From Paenibacillus tritici (GTDB lineage Bacteria; Bacillota; Bacilli; Paenibacillales; Paenibacillaceae): a stretch of 64,000 bases of DNA. The translations under genes were made by a program, and so were the position numbers. Position 1 is the first letter of the stretch. Each line of letters opens with the position of its first letter. Below, piece by piece: positions 50,308 through 59,929 of the stretch. The stretch lies in contig NZ_JABMKX010000005.1 in NCBI RefSeq assembly GCF_013204885.1, positions 248,001 to 312,000 on the forward strand, read 5' to 3'. The notes below the pieces were generated by a model. That model saw only the letters and a program-made list of their open reading frames with translations. It was not told the origin of the DNA and made no database searches.

Positions 50308-50928
50308 ATGAGGCCATATCTAGTAGTGAAGCGGTTTGTTGATTGGCTCATTGCATGTTTGCTTATTGTAATAAGTTCTCCATTTATGATAGCAGCGATT
50401 ATAGCAGTGAAGATTAGCTCTAAGGGGCCAGCCTTATTCAAGCAAAGACGCCCGGGGAAGAACTGTAAGGTTTTTACGGTATATAAGTTTAGGACCATGT
50501 CTTTAGAAACGGATAACCGTGGAGAACTTCTGCCTGACATACAAAGAATGACTCGGGTAGGTTCTTTTTTGCGTAAGACAAGTATTGATGAATTACCTCA
50601 ATTGTTTAACATTCTAAAAGGGGATATGAGTTTTATTGGACCGCGCCCCCTATTAGTCAAATATCTTGAGTACTATACGCCTGAACAAAATCGCAGACAT
50701 GAAGTGACACCGGGCATATCTGGGTGGGCTCAAGTGAACGGAAGAAATACAATTAGCTGGGAAGAAAAGTTTGATTATGATGTATGGTATGTCGATAATA
50801 TTACTTTAAAAGTTGATATGAAGATTGTGTTGAAAACTATTAAGAATGTGTTGGTTAGAGAAGGAGTTAATAATTCTAAGACTGATACAATGCCAATGTT
50901 CACTGGTAGTAATACAATAGAACGTTGA
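50308..50928 (+). CDS. Undecaprenyl-phosphate sugar phosphotransferase (PglC/EpsL type)
   Basis: 206 residues, ATG at 50308 after AGAGGTTGATAGTG. A short-form initiating sugar transferase, with one N-terminal hydrophobic segment (WLIACLLIVISSPFMIAAII) and the catalytic core KVFTVYKFRTM, LRKTSIDELPQLFNILKGDM and SFIGPRPLLVKYL. It transfers a phospho-sugar, predicted to be diNAcBac or a related amino sugar, to undecaprenyl phosphate. Together with the next two genes it matches the order of B. subtilis epsL-epsM-epsN. Confidence 0.93.
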   Translation: MRPYLVVKRFVDWLIACLLIVISSPFMIAAIIAVKISSKGPALFKQRRPGKNCKVFTVYKFRTMSLETDNRGELLPDIQRMTRVGSFLRKTSIDELPQLFNILKGDMSFIGPRPLLVKYLEYYTPEQNRRHEVTPGISGWAQVNGRNTISWEEKFDYDVWYVDNITLKVDMKIVLKTIKNVLVREGVNNSKTDTMPMFTGSNTIER

Positions 50929-50956
50929 TTCTTCGACTAAGGCCAGGTGATTTCAT

Positions 50957-51595
50957 TTGGAGAACTTGTTGATCTTAGGGGCTGGTGGGCATGGCAAGGT
51001 CGTAGCTGAAGCAGCTATGCTTACTGGTCGGTGGGATGATATAGCATTTTTGGACAATGACACTACGCTTAATAGGGTAATTGGGATTCCTGTCATTGGT
51101 AGTTTTGATACTTATCTGGACCATAGCAAGGCATATTCTAGTGCTGTTGTTGCAATTGGAAATAACGAAAATAGGTTTGTTTGGCTGACTAAGCTTGAAC
51201 AAGCAGGCTTCAAAATTCCTGTTATAATTCACCCTTCAAGTATAGTGAGTAAATTCAGTCAAATAGAATCTGGCACTGTAGTTCTGGCTGGTGCAGTGAT
51301 TAATGCAGATGCTAGTATCGCTAAAGGATGTATTCTTAATACTTCAAGTACCATTGATCATGATTGTGTGATTGGGAATGGGGTACATGTTTCTCCAGGC
51401 GCAAATGTTAGCGGAACAGTTACTATTAATGACTTCTCTTGGCTAGGTGTAGGGGCAAGCATTGTAAACAATATCACTATAGGCTCCCATGTGATTGTTG
51501 CCGCTGGCGCAGTAGTAATCAGTGATATTCCTGATAGTGTAATGGTAGCAGGTGTACCTGCCCAAATAAAACAGAGCTATGGAGATGAATTGTAA
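50957..51595 (+). CDS. Sugar O/N-acetyltransferase, NeuD/PglD family
   Basis: 212 residues, TTG start at 50957 after CCAGGTGA. The N-terminal Rossmann-like domain (LLILGAGGHGKVVAEAA) is followed by a left-handed beta-helix of hexapeptide repeats. The catalytic His is in SSTIDHDCVIGNG. Predicted to acetylate the 4-amino group of the UDP-4-amino sugar made by the neighbouring aminotransferase. The stop overlaps the start of that gene by one base. Confidence 0.9.
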   Translation: MENLLILGAGGHGKVVAEAAMLTGRWDDIAFLDNDTTLNRVIGIPVIGSFDTYLDHSKAYSSAVVAIGNNENRFVWLTKLEQAGFKIPVIIHPSSIVSKFSQIESGTVVLAGAVINADASIAKGCILNTSSTIDHDCVIGNGVHVSPGANVSGTVTINDFSWLGVGASIVNNITIGSHVIVAAGAVVISDIPDSVMVAGVPAQIKQSYGDEL

Positions 51596-52728
51596 TGCAT
51601 GAACGTATTTATTTATCACCTCCACATATGAGTGGAAACGAAATGAAATACATACAGGAGGCATTTGATAGCAATTGGATTGCCCCATTAGGTACTAACG
51701 TTGATAAGTTTGAAGAAGAAATATGCGCCTATGTTGGAATGGATCACGGGCTTGCATTGTCATCAGGTACAGCAGGGATTCACTTGGCTCTTAAATACTT
51801 TGATGTTGGTCCTGGTGATTACGTGTTTTGCTCAGATTTAACCTTTGCGGGAAGTTGTAACCCGATTCTTTATCAGTATGCTAATCCTGTATTCATTGAT
51901 TCCGAACCGGAAACTTGGAATATGTCACCCATCGCATTAGAAAAAGCATTTGAGTGGGCCAAAAAAGAAAATAAAATGCCTAAGGCAGTTATTATAGTTG
52001 ATTTATATGGACAAAGTGCTGATTATGATTCGTTACTTCCTATTTGTGAGCATTATGGCGTACCCGTTATAGAGGATGCAGCTGAAGCGCTGGGAGCATC
52101 GTACAAGGGCAAGAAATGCGGATCGTTTGGACATATCGGTATTTTTTCATTTAATGGGAACAAGATTATCACTACCTCTGGCGGTGGAATGATCGTTTCT
52201 AATGACGAAGAGGCTATTAAGAAGATGCGCTTCTGGGCGACACAATCAAAAGAGGTATCAAGACATTATGAACATAAAGAAGTTGGCTATAATTATAGAA
52301 TGTCTAATATATGTGCGGGTATAGGCAGAGGTCAGTTAGAAGCCCTAGATACCTTTATTCAATGTCGTAAAAATATAAATGAATTATATAGGGAATCTTT
52401 AAGTGATCTTGCATTATCTTTTATGCCAGTAAAAAATAATGGTTCTCCTAACTATTGGTTATCAGTTGTGAAATTTACATCCAATGCAATACTTACTCCT
52501 GACGATATTATAGTGCCTCTTGAGGAGGAGAATATTGAATCAAGACCTGTTTGGAAACCAATGCATTTACAGCCTCTTTACAAAAAATATTCTTTCTTCT
52601 CTCACGGCGAATCTATTTCCGAATTATTATTTCATACAGGAATTTGCCTTCCATCAGGAAGTGCGATGACTACAGAAGAAATTCAAACTGTTGTAAAAGT
52701 AATCAAAAGGATATTCTATGGAACATAA
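51595..52728 (+). CDS. DegT/DnrJ/EryC1-family aminotransferase (PglE/EpsN-like)
   Basis: 377 residues, ATG at 51595 sharing a base with the previous stop. This is a PLP-dependent sugar aminotransferase. Motifs: the start PPHMSGNEMKYIQEAFDSNW, ALSSGTAGIHLAL, VDLYGQSADYD, EDAAEALGASYKGKKCGSFG, and the PLP-binding Lys in FSFNGNKIITTSGGGMIV. It converts the 4-keto-6-deoxy UDP-sugar to the 4-amino sugar. The combination with a 4,6-dehydratase, an acetyltransferase and a PglC-type transferase points to bacillosamine-type synthesis. Confidence 0.93.
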   Translation: MHERIYLSPPHMSGNEMKYIQEAFDSNWIAPLGTNVDKFEEEICAYVGMDHGLALSSGTAGIHLALKYFDVGPGDYVFCSDLTFAGSCNPILYQYANPVFIDSEPETWNMSPIALEKAFEWAKKENKMPKAVIIVDLYGQSADYDSLLPICEHYGVPVIEDAAEALGASYKGKKCGSFGHIGIFSFNGNKIITTSGGGMIVSNDEEAIKKMRFWATQSKEVSRHYEHKEVGYNYRMSNICAGIGRGQLEALDTFIQCRKNINELYRESLSDLALSFMPVKNNGSPNYWLSVVKFTSNAILTPDDIIVPLEEENIESRPVWKPMHLQPLYKKYSFFSHGESISELLFHTGICLPSGSAMTTEEIQTVVKVIKRIFYGT

Positions 52729-52792
52729 TGATGTGAGTTAGGAAATTCATTTACTAGAGAAAGTTCTCTAATTTGATATGAGAGGTAGAATT

Positions 52793-53950
52793 ATGAAGGT
52801 TGTTGTTATATCTTGTTTTTCTGATAAAAGTGGTTTCAACAGAGGAAACTTTATTTATGAATATTTTAAGAAAAAAAAGTTTGATACTTTTCTTATTTAC
52901 TCTGAGTTCCATCATACTAGTAAAACACTTATTAAAGAAGATGATGAATTTTGGATTCCTGTAAGATCTTTGAAATATGAGAAAAATGTTTCGATTAAAA
53001 GGTTGTTAGCACATGTTTTTTTTGGAATGAAAGCTGCAAAATTGTTGAAAAAACTAAATCCAGATATTGTATACATGGCGGTTCCGCCAAACTCAGTTAC
53101 ACGTTTTGCGTTCAAAGTTTCCAAAAAAATCAATGCAAGAATAATTATAGATATTGTTGATTTATGGCCAGAATCATTTCCAACCTCTAATAAGGTGAAA
53201 AAGTTACTCTCCCCAATGCTAAATTATTGGAGGAAATACAGAGATGATAAATTAGGATCAGCGAATGCGTTAATGTTCGAATGCTCCTTGTACAAAGAGT
53301 TTTTAGAGAACACTAATGTAAAAAATGAAAATTCATACGTAATACCTTTAGCGAAAAACTATATTGATAACTCAAACCCTGATTTCATGAGTTGTATGAA
53401 TGATACTTTAAATATTTGCTATTTAGGTTCTATTAATCTTCTTATTGATATTGAACAGATTACTAAGATATTAAAAGGACTACAAGTAATGAGGAAAGTG
53501 AAACTACACATTATTGGATCGGGAGATAATAAGAATTATTTTCTTAAAGAACTCATGCAAAATAATATTGAATTCATTGACTATGGTATTGTTTACAATG
53601 AAATTGATAAGAATAGAATAATGTCTTTTTGTGATTTTGGAATTAATCTGTACAGAGAAAACACTGTAATAGGGCTTACATACAAATCTATAGATTATTT
53701 CTCGGCTGGTCTTCCGATAATAAACTCCATAAAAGGAGATTCTTGGGATTTGGTTGAAAATTGTGGTATAGGAGTTAATTGCTTTAGAGATAATTGTCAA
53801 GCCAGCATAACGGTGCTATCGAGCTTAAATGCAGAAAAAATAAGTTTAATGAAACAAAAAGCGTTTGAAGTATATTTAGAAAATTTCGAAAACCGTGTAG
53901 TTGAGGGGAAGTTAGATGAGATGCTAAATTCTATCCTTCCAGAAAAATAG
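52793..53950 (+). CDS. Glycosyltransferase family 4 protein
   Basis: 385 residues. The ATG at 52793 has GAGAGGTAGAA before it; an upstream in-frame ATG at 52778 overlaps that site. GT-B fold: an N-terminal Rossmann domain beginning MKVVVISCFSDKSGFNRGNF, with RIIIDIVDLWPESFP as in WbuB-type enzymes. The C-terminal half has YLGSINLLIDIEQITKIL and SIDYFSAGLPIINSIKGDSW. AT-rich codon use, clearly different from the flanking conserved genes. The donor and acceptor sugars are not predictable. Confidence 0.85.
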   Translation: MKVVVISCFSDKSGFNRGNFIYEYFKKKKFDTFLIYSEFHHTSKTLIKEDDEFWIPVRSLKYEKNVSIKRLLAHVFFGMKAAKLLKKLNPDIVYMAVPPNSVTRFAFKVSKKINARIIIDIVDLWPESFPTSNKVKKLLSPMLNYWRKYRDDKLGSANALMFECSLYKEFLENTNVKNENSYVIPLAKNYIDNSNPDFMSCMNDTLNICYLGSINLLIDIEQITKILKGLQVMRKVKLHIIGSGDNKNYFLKELMQNNIEFIDYGIVYNEIDKNRIMSFCDFGINLYRENTVIGLTYKSIDYFSAGLPIINSIKGDSWDLVENCGIGVNCFRDNCQASITVLSSLNAEKISLMKQKAFEVYLENFENRVVEGKLDEMLNSILPEK

Positions 53951-54154
53951 CGAAAAATCAGTTTATTTTCATGATTAAATATGTTTAAAGTATCCATACA
54001 ATGCTGCAGTAAAGAAGTAAAATAAGGTTGAAAATTTCTATAAGTTATTAAAGTAATGGGTGGCAGTTAGAAGAAAAAAATTTGGAATCATCGAGTTCAG
54101 TACAAAAAACATGAAAAATCTATTATACAAAAACATAGATTGGGTGAGTATTAA

Positions 54155-55078
54155 TTGAATTCAGAAAATCAAGGAAATTGTGCCGGAATAGTTTTATATA
54201 ACCCTGATCTAGATAGACTAGATCAAAATATAAACTCCATTCGAAATCAAATTGATTTAATTTTTCTTATAGATAATAATTCTGAAAACATAACTTTAAT
54301 AACACAAAAATATAATAATGATGCTCAAATTCATATAATGAAAAACTATGAGAATAAAGGTATAGCCTTTGCATTGAACCAAATATGCCAACTGGCTATT
54401 GCCTTTAAATATGAGTGGGTATTATTGCTAGATCAAGATAGTATTTGTAGCTCTAAAATCATTCGAACTTATAACAATTATACTTCAGATCAGTCAGTTG
54501 CATTGTTAACACCTTACATTATAGATATCAATAAAACAAATCTTGAAGAATACAAAAGCAAAAGACTTACAAATTTTTCTTTTGTCGAATGGGCGATTAC
54601 CTCTGGATCTATGATTAGAATTGATGCATGGAAAAAGGTTGGCTTCTTTGATGAGGAATTATTTATAGACGCAGTGGATTTTGACTTTTCCTTTCGTCTT
54701 CAAATAAATGGATATAAGCAAATAAGGATAAATTCTGAATATTTGTTACAAGAGGTTGGAAATGCAGAGCCTACATGGATATACAGACCTCATATAGATA
54801 ATTCAGGAAAATGGACAATTAAGCGATATTATAGAACTAATCATTCATTAATAAGGCAATATTATATGATACGAAATCATTTGATTATTGCTAGAAAATA
54901 TCAGAAATATAAATCAAAGAACCGAAGGATTATTTTTGTGATAGCATTGGCGTTGCCAAAAATTTTTGTGGAGAAAAATAAATTCAAGCTGGTGAAAGTA
55001 ATGTATAAAGGATTTATTGATGGTTTTAAATTTAATGTAAAGATCTATACAAGAGAAGAGAAAAGAAATATTAGATGA
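54155..55078 (+). CDS. Glycosyltransferase family 2 (rhamnosyltransferase-like)
   Basis: 307 residues, TTG start at 54155 after GGGTGAG. GT-A fold: AGIVLYNPDLDRLDQNINSI, the metal/nucleotide motif WVLLLDQDSIC, and the acceptor-side FIDAVDFDFSFRLQINGYKQ. This set is typical of dTDP-rhamnosyltransferase-type GT2 proteins, and the rhamnose genes are downstream. The C-terminus has a hydrophobic/basic helix. About 200 bases of AT-rich non-coding sequence precede it. Confidence 0.82.
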   Translation: MNSENQGNCAGIVLYNPDLDRLDQNINSIRNQIDLIFLIDNNSENITLITQKYNNDAQIHIMKNYENKGIAFALNQICQLAIAFKYEWVLLLDQDSICSSKIIRTYNNYTSDQSVALLTPYIIDINKTNLEEYKSKRLTNFSFVEWAITSGSMIRIDAWKKVGFFDEELFIDAVDFDFSFRLQINGYKQIRINSEYLLQEVGNAEPTWIYRPHIDNSGKWTIKRYYRTNHSLIRQYYMIRNHLIIARKYQKYKSKNRRIIFVIALALPKIFVEKNKFKLVKVMYKGFIDGFKFNVKIYTREEKRNIR

Positions 55079-55308
55079 TATTTGTTGCAATGACCACCAT
55101 ATGAATGGGCGAATTTTAGTGCCCCACTTTATGGGGATAAGCGTTCATCTACTTGAAGCTGCTATATTAAGAGAATTGTAACCTATTATAACAGCAGTAT
55201 AATAAACGAATTGATATTAGAGAAGAATAATCAAACTATTTAAATTTTTTTCTAATTACTATTTTTAAAAAAAATCTTTAAAGTTGTTAGAGATGGGAAG
55301 GGATTAGT

Positions 55309-56265
55309 ATGAATAAGTCAATAAATGATTATGATTCGAATGATAATAAGGCTTACTGGGACCGCAATATTAGTGAAAAAATAGAAAGTTTAAATAATGA
55401 TTACTTACAAGTAGTTAATTCTAAAGAATTTAAGTTGGGGAAAATAATAACCGAAATTATTGAAGCAATAGTGAAATTAAAAATTAAAGATATTAAAGAT
55501 ATATTACTTTACCCTATTATAAGTTTGAGATTACGTAAGTTTAGTAACAAAGAAAAGCGATTTGTAGAAAAAGAGAGAATCCAAGTCAAAGATAAGATTG
55601 CTGTTTATACAGTGGTGTTTGGGAATTACGATGAAATTAACGAGCCGGTTTATATAGATGATTTATGTGATTATTATATAATTACTGACAATATAGTAAA
55701 TGAAAATAGCATATGGAGAAAAAAAGAGTGGACAGAAGAAGTAGGAGAGATAATCTCAAAATTAAGTCCAAATGAAAGAAATAGATTTTTCAAGATTAAT
55801 TCATCACTTCTTTTTAATGATTACAAATATAATATATATTTAGATGGGAATCTGGGTGTTGTAGGAAAAATATCTAATCTTATTAAATACTTGAATGAAA
55901 ATACTGGGATATCTATGTTTAATCATCCGCTACGTGGTTGCATTTATAGCGAAGGAAAGGCTTGTTTAATATTGAAAAAAGGTAACCACTCTGATATAGA
56001 AAATCAACTTTCTAAATATAAATCGGAGGGAATGCCAGAAAAGTTTGGTATGTTTGAATGTAATGTTATTGTTCGTAATAACTCAAAAGTTTGCAAAGAA
56101 ATTATGAGTGCTTGGTGGAATGAGTATATGAATAGTTTTTCTAAAAGAGATCAATTATCCTTTCCATATATTTTATGGAAAAATAAATTATCAATTAATG
56201 ATGTTGGTTGTCTCGGAGAAAAAATGAGTGATAGTGCCATGTTTAGAAGACACCAGCATAAATGA
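55309..56265 (+). CDS. DUF616-like glycosyltransferase
   Basis: 318 residues, ATG at 55309 after GGGAAGGG. The first 95 residues are charged and helical. The rest matches the DUF616 pattern (GT-A-like, related to the plant TOD1/MUCI70 group): KIAVYTVVFGNYDEI, YNIYLDGNLGV, SMFNHPLRGCIYSEGKACL, FGMFECNVIVRNNSKVC and AWWNEYMNSFSKRDQLSFPY. Probably transfers a sugar in the repeat-unit assembly; specificity unknown. Strongly AT-rich. Confidence 0.75.
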   Translation: MNKSINDYDSNDNKAYWDRNISEKIESLNNDYLQVVNSKEFKLGKIITEIIEAIVKLKIKDIKDILLYPIISLRLRKFSNKEKRFVEKERIQVKDKIAVYTVVFGNYDEINEPVYIDDLCDYYIITDNIVNENSIWRKKEWTEEVGEIISKLSPNERNRFFKINSSLLFNDYKYNIYLDGNLGVVGKISNLIKYLNENTGISMFNHPLRGCIYSEGKACLILKKGNHSDIENQLSKYKSEGMPEKFGMFECNVIVRNNSKVCKEIMSAWWNEYMNSFSKRDQLSFPYILWKNKLSINDVGCLGEKMSDSAMFRRHQHK

Positions 56266-56295
56266 GATGCCAAAGAAGAATTGATTGGAGATATT

Positions 56296-57375
56296 ATGGG
56301 ATTAGTCGGATATATAACAATTATACTATTGAATGTTTTGCGGAAAAAGGGAAAATTAGTTAAATTAATATTGTCAGTGATTATGATTTCTTTTATGTCC
56401 TTTTTATTTATTGGTGGATTCACAAATGCTGATTATTTGAACTATTATACTGCTTATCAAAATCAGTATGCTCCAACTTTTGAAATCGGATTTAGATTTC
56501 TAATGAAAATTTGTTTTGCCTTTGGATTAAGTTATGATTCTTTCCTTTTATTCATTTTTATTATTGGTATTAGTTTGAGGATTCTTTTTATCAAAAATGT
56601 AGCAAATATTAATTACGTATTGGCATTATTTCTTATTTATCCGTTTATTATAGAAATTGTACAGGTGAGAACATTTTTAGCGATGAGTATCGTTATTTTT
56701 TCTATGAATTATTTATTGTTTGATAAACGAGGGAATGTATTGAAATATATTATATGTATTTCTTTGGCTTGTACCATTCATAGTCTTTCAGTATTCTTGT
56801 TTCCTATAATAATAATAAAATTTAATCGTATTCGTAGTTTGATAAAATATATACCTGTTTTGACTCTTGTTATTATAATTTTCTTGATTTACAATGGTTT
56901 TTCATTAAGTTTCATGAGTGGAATTTTTTCTAAGATAGATTCCGAAAGAGCTAGTTTGTACGTAACTGGAGGTTTTTCTAATACATATATTTTGAATTTT
57001 ATTTATATAATAATGAATTTATTATTAGCTAAATGGTCTATTAATATTATTAATAATAGTTCGGAATTTAATTTAAAAGATGATTTTAAGGCTGAATTAT
57101 CAAAAAAGATCTACTACATTAATATAATATTATTTATATATACCCCATTCTATCTCTTAAGTGGTTTGTTTTTTAGAATTCCTCGAAGTTTTTATATCAT
57201 TAATTATGTTTTATTTTATATTGCAAGTGAGCGGCTTACTAAAAAGACGCAAAATTATTATTTATATAATGCAATAATTATATTGTATTTGATTATAGTT
57301 TTTATTTTAGAGTTTTATGTACAGCGTAAAGTAGAAGTATTATACCCTATTATTTTTGATAATAAGTTCTTTTAA
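56296..57375 (+). CDS. EpsG-family polysaccharide polymerase (Wzy-like)
   Basis: 359 residues, ATG at 56296 after TTGGAGA. It is highly hydrophobic with about ten membrane helices. The EpsG-type signature is visible: FTNADYLNYYTAYQNQ near the first loop, VQVRTFLAMSIVIFS and LACTIHSLSVFLFPIIII. It polymerises undecaprenyl-linked repeat units outside the membrane. It lies among the transferase genes as expected for a Wzx/Wzy locus. Confidence 0.85.
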   Translation: MGLVGYITIILLNVLRKKGKLVKLILSVIMISFMSFLFIGGFTNADYLNYYTAYQNQYAPTFEIGFRFLMKICFAFGLSYDSFLLFIFIIGISLRILFIKNVANINYVLALFLIYPFIIEIVQVRTFLAMSIVIFSMNYLLFDKRGNVLKYIICISLACTIHSLSVFLFPIIIIKFNRIRSLIKYIPVLTLVIIIFLIYNGFSLSFMSGIFSKIDSERASLYVTGGFSNTYILNFIYIIMNLLLAKWSINIINNSSEFNLKDDFKAELSKKIYYINIILFIYTPFYLLSGLFFRIPRSFYIINYVLFYIASERLTKKTQNYYLYNAIIILYLIIVFILEFYVQRKVEVLYPIIFDNKFF

Positions 57376-57396
57376 ATAAAAATTTAGGAGATATTT

Positions 57397-58362
57397 ATGA
57401 AATATATAATTATAGGTGCAGGTAACGAATTGAGTCGTTATACGTGGTTTGATGTGATTGATAGAAATGACGTTTATTATAAAGAACAAATGTATGAATT
57501 AACTGGTTTTAAAAAAATATTACAGAAGATTCATTGCAGTGCACGTATTAACAAAATAATCAATCTACCATTTAAAAATAGATGGTGGAAATATAATGAA
57601 TTAAGAAATATAGAGTTCAATAAAGAATTTTATTTAGTATTGGGTGACACAGCATTTGGCAAAAGTGATATAAGTTATTTGAAAATGTTAAGAGAAAATT
57701 ACCAGGTGAAAGTCATTATTGTGTTGTTGAATCCTATTAACAGCATAAGCAAAGACTTAAAGACCGAAATTGATAAAATGGATAGAATTTTGACTACGGA
57801 TCTGCAAGATTCCAGTGATTTTAATTATCCCTATATATCGACAGTTTATTCTAAAATTCCAATAGATTTGAAATTATCAAATGAGAATAATACTGATCTT
57901 TTTTTTGTTGGAGCGGAGAAAAACAGACTTAGTATCTTACTGAAATGTTTCGAAATTTTTAAAAAAAATAATATAATGACTCTTTTCTATATATTTAATG
58001 TTAAAAATAAACATCAGAAATATAAAAATGAGATTTTTTATAACTCATACCTTAAATATAGTGAAATACTAGAAAAAGTTGGAGATACAAATTGCATTTT
58101 TGAAGTGCTGCAAAATTCACAAACGGGAATAACTTATAGAACAATGGAGGCAGTTTGTTATAATAAAAAATTATTGACAAATAATAAAAATATTAAGAAG
58201 TTTGCATTCTATAATCCAGATTACATCGAAATATTTGAGAATCCAGAAGATATAAATATCGAATTTATCAAAAAACGAATTGTAGTAGATTATGGATACA
58301 ATAATGAGTACTCGCCAGTAAATATATTAAATTATATAGCTGAAATAGAGGTGAAGGAATAA
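57397..58362 (+). CDS. Putative glycosyltransferase
   Basis: 321 residues, ATG at 57397 after TTAGGAGA. No membrane helix. The N-terminus starts with a Rossmann-like strand (MKYIIIGAGNELSRYTWFDV). The C-terminal half, YLKYSEILEKVG, VLQNSQTGITYRTMEAVCYNKKLLTNN and FYNPDYIEIFENPED, resembles the nucleotide-sugar side of LPS-type GT-B enzymes. The family is not certain. Extremely AT-rich. Confidence 0.6.
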   Translation: MKYIIIGAGNELSRYTWFDVIDRNDVYYKEQMYELTGFKKILQKIHCSARINKIINLPFKNRWWKYNELRNIEFNKEFYLVLGDTAFGKSDISYLKMLRENYQVKVIIVLLNPINSISKDLKTEIDKMDRILTTDLQDSSDFNYPYISTVYSKIPIDLKLSNENNTDLFFVGAEKNRLSILLKCFEIFKKNNIMTLFYIFNVKNKHQKYKNEIFYNSYLKYSEILEKVGDTNCIFEVLQNSQTGITYRTMEAVCYNKKLLTNNKNIKKFAFYNPDYIEIFENPEDINIEFIKKRIVVDYGYNNEYSPVNILNYIAEIEVKE

Positions 58363-58428
58363 AATTAAGTGTCACGAATTTGTTAAGCTAAAATGATTAT
58401 CTAAACATTAGGGAGAATATTAAATGTA

Positions 58429-59862
58429 ATGACAAAAAAAAGCTTGAATTTTCTATCCATATCATTATTTCGTAATTTTTCTTATTCAATTAGTTCAAAT
58501 CTGGTAACACTTTTTGTATCCACATTATTAATATTAATTGTACCTAAAATTGTAGGAGTTGAACAATACGGATATTGGCAACTATATTTGTTTTATTCTT
58601 CATATGTAGGTTTTTTGCATTTTGGCTGGAACGATGGAATTTATTTACGGTATGGTGGCAAGGAATATAGTGATTTGGACAAAAAATTATTCTTTTCGCA
58701 ATTTTACATGCTTTTAATCTTCCAATTTATAATTTCAATTATATTGTTTACTGGCATTAACGTATTTATGAGTGATATTAATAGAATATATGTTCTTAAC
58801 CTTACAATTGTATGCATGATAATCACGAACATAAGATTGATGTTATCATATATACTTCAAGTTACAAACAAAATAAAGGAATATGCATTTATTAATGTCT
58901 TGGACAGAATTTCATATTGTCTTTTATTGGGGTTGTTTTTGTTAATAGGTATTACAAATTATAAATTAATAATTGTTGCAGATCTATTTGGAAAATTTTT
59001 TTCACTCATTATTGCAATGTATTTTTGTAAAGAAATTGTTATTGGTAAACTTGGTTTTTTCTATTTGAATGTTAGTGAGGCTAAAGAAAACATTAAAGCT
59101 GGAATAAAGTTAATGCTAGCGAATATTGCAAGTTTGTTAATTGTTGGGGTTACAAGATTTGGTATTGAACGTGCTTGGGACGTCTCAACTTTTGCAAAAG
59201 TATCTCTCACATTTAGTATCTCAAATCTTTTAATGTTATTTATTAATGCAATAGGCACTGTATTATTTCCCATGCTAAGGAGAACAAGTGCGATTAATTT
59301 GCCTATAATATACAAGTGTACTCGGGACATATTAATGTTTATTATGTTTGGTGCACTTCTAGTATACTATCCGTTGAAATATGTGTTATTAGGGTGGTTG
59401 CCCAAATATGAGGAAAGTTTCATTTACTTGGCCCTATTATTTCCAATGTGTATATTTGAAGGTAAAATCGCATTATTGATAAATACATATTTGAAAACTT
59501 TAAGAAAGGAGAAAGTTATACTTAAGATAAATATTATTTCACTTGGACTTAGTGTGTTAATCACTTATTTTACAACAACTCTATTGAAAAATTTGAATTT
59601 AGCTGTGTTATCAATTGTGCTAATACTAGCGTTTAGATGCGTTGCTGCGGAACTTGTGTTATCAAAATCTTTAAAAATATCAATTAATAAAGACATTTTA
59701 TTAGAGTTAACTCTATCTGGGGTTTTCGTGTTTATAGGTTGGTTTGCTAATTCTTGGTATGCATTTCTTATATATTTATTCTTTTATATTTTATACTTAA
59801 TATTAAAGAAAAAAGATATTTTAAGTAGTTTTAGTCAGTTAAAGTTACTTTTGAAATCTTGA
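58429..59862 (+). CDS. Oligosaccharide flippase (Wzx-like)
   Basis: 477 residues, ATG at 58429 after GGGAGAAT. About 12-14 membrane helices; the start SSNLVTLFVSTLLILIVPKI...VGVEQYGYWQLYLFYSSYVG is characteristic of Wzx/MATE-fold polysaccharide exporters. It moves the lipid-linked repeat unit across the membrane. Last gene of the AT-rich stretch. Confidence 0.88.
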   Translation: MTKKSLNFLSISLFRNFSYSISSNLVTLFVSTLLILIVPKIVGVEQYGYWQLYLFYSSYVGFLHFGWNDGIYLRYGGKEYSDLDKKLFFSQFYMLLIFQFIISIILFTGINVFMSDINRIYVLNLTIVCMIITNIRLMLSYILQVTNKIKEYAFINVLDRISYCLLLGLFLLIGITNYKLIIVADLFGKFFSLIIAMYFCKEIVIGKLGFFYLNVSEAKENIKAGIKLMLANIASLLIVGVTRFGIERAWDVSTFAKVSLTFSISNLLMLFINAIGTVLFPMLRRTSAINLPIIYKCTRDILMFIMFGALLVYYPLKYVLLGWLPKYEESFIYLALLFPMCIFEGKIALLINTYLKTLRKEKVILKINIISLGLSVLITYFTTTLLKNLNLAVLSIVLILAFRCVAAELVLSKSLKISINKDILLELTLSGVFVFIGWFANSWYAFLIYLFFYILYLILKKKDILSSFSQLKLLLKS

Positions 59863-59929
59863 AAATTAGTAGTAGAGTTTTAAATGTAATTATGCACAAA
59901 ACTCTGCCAAGTTCAAAGGGGGGGATTTA

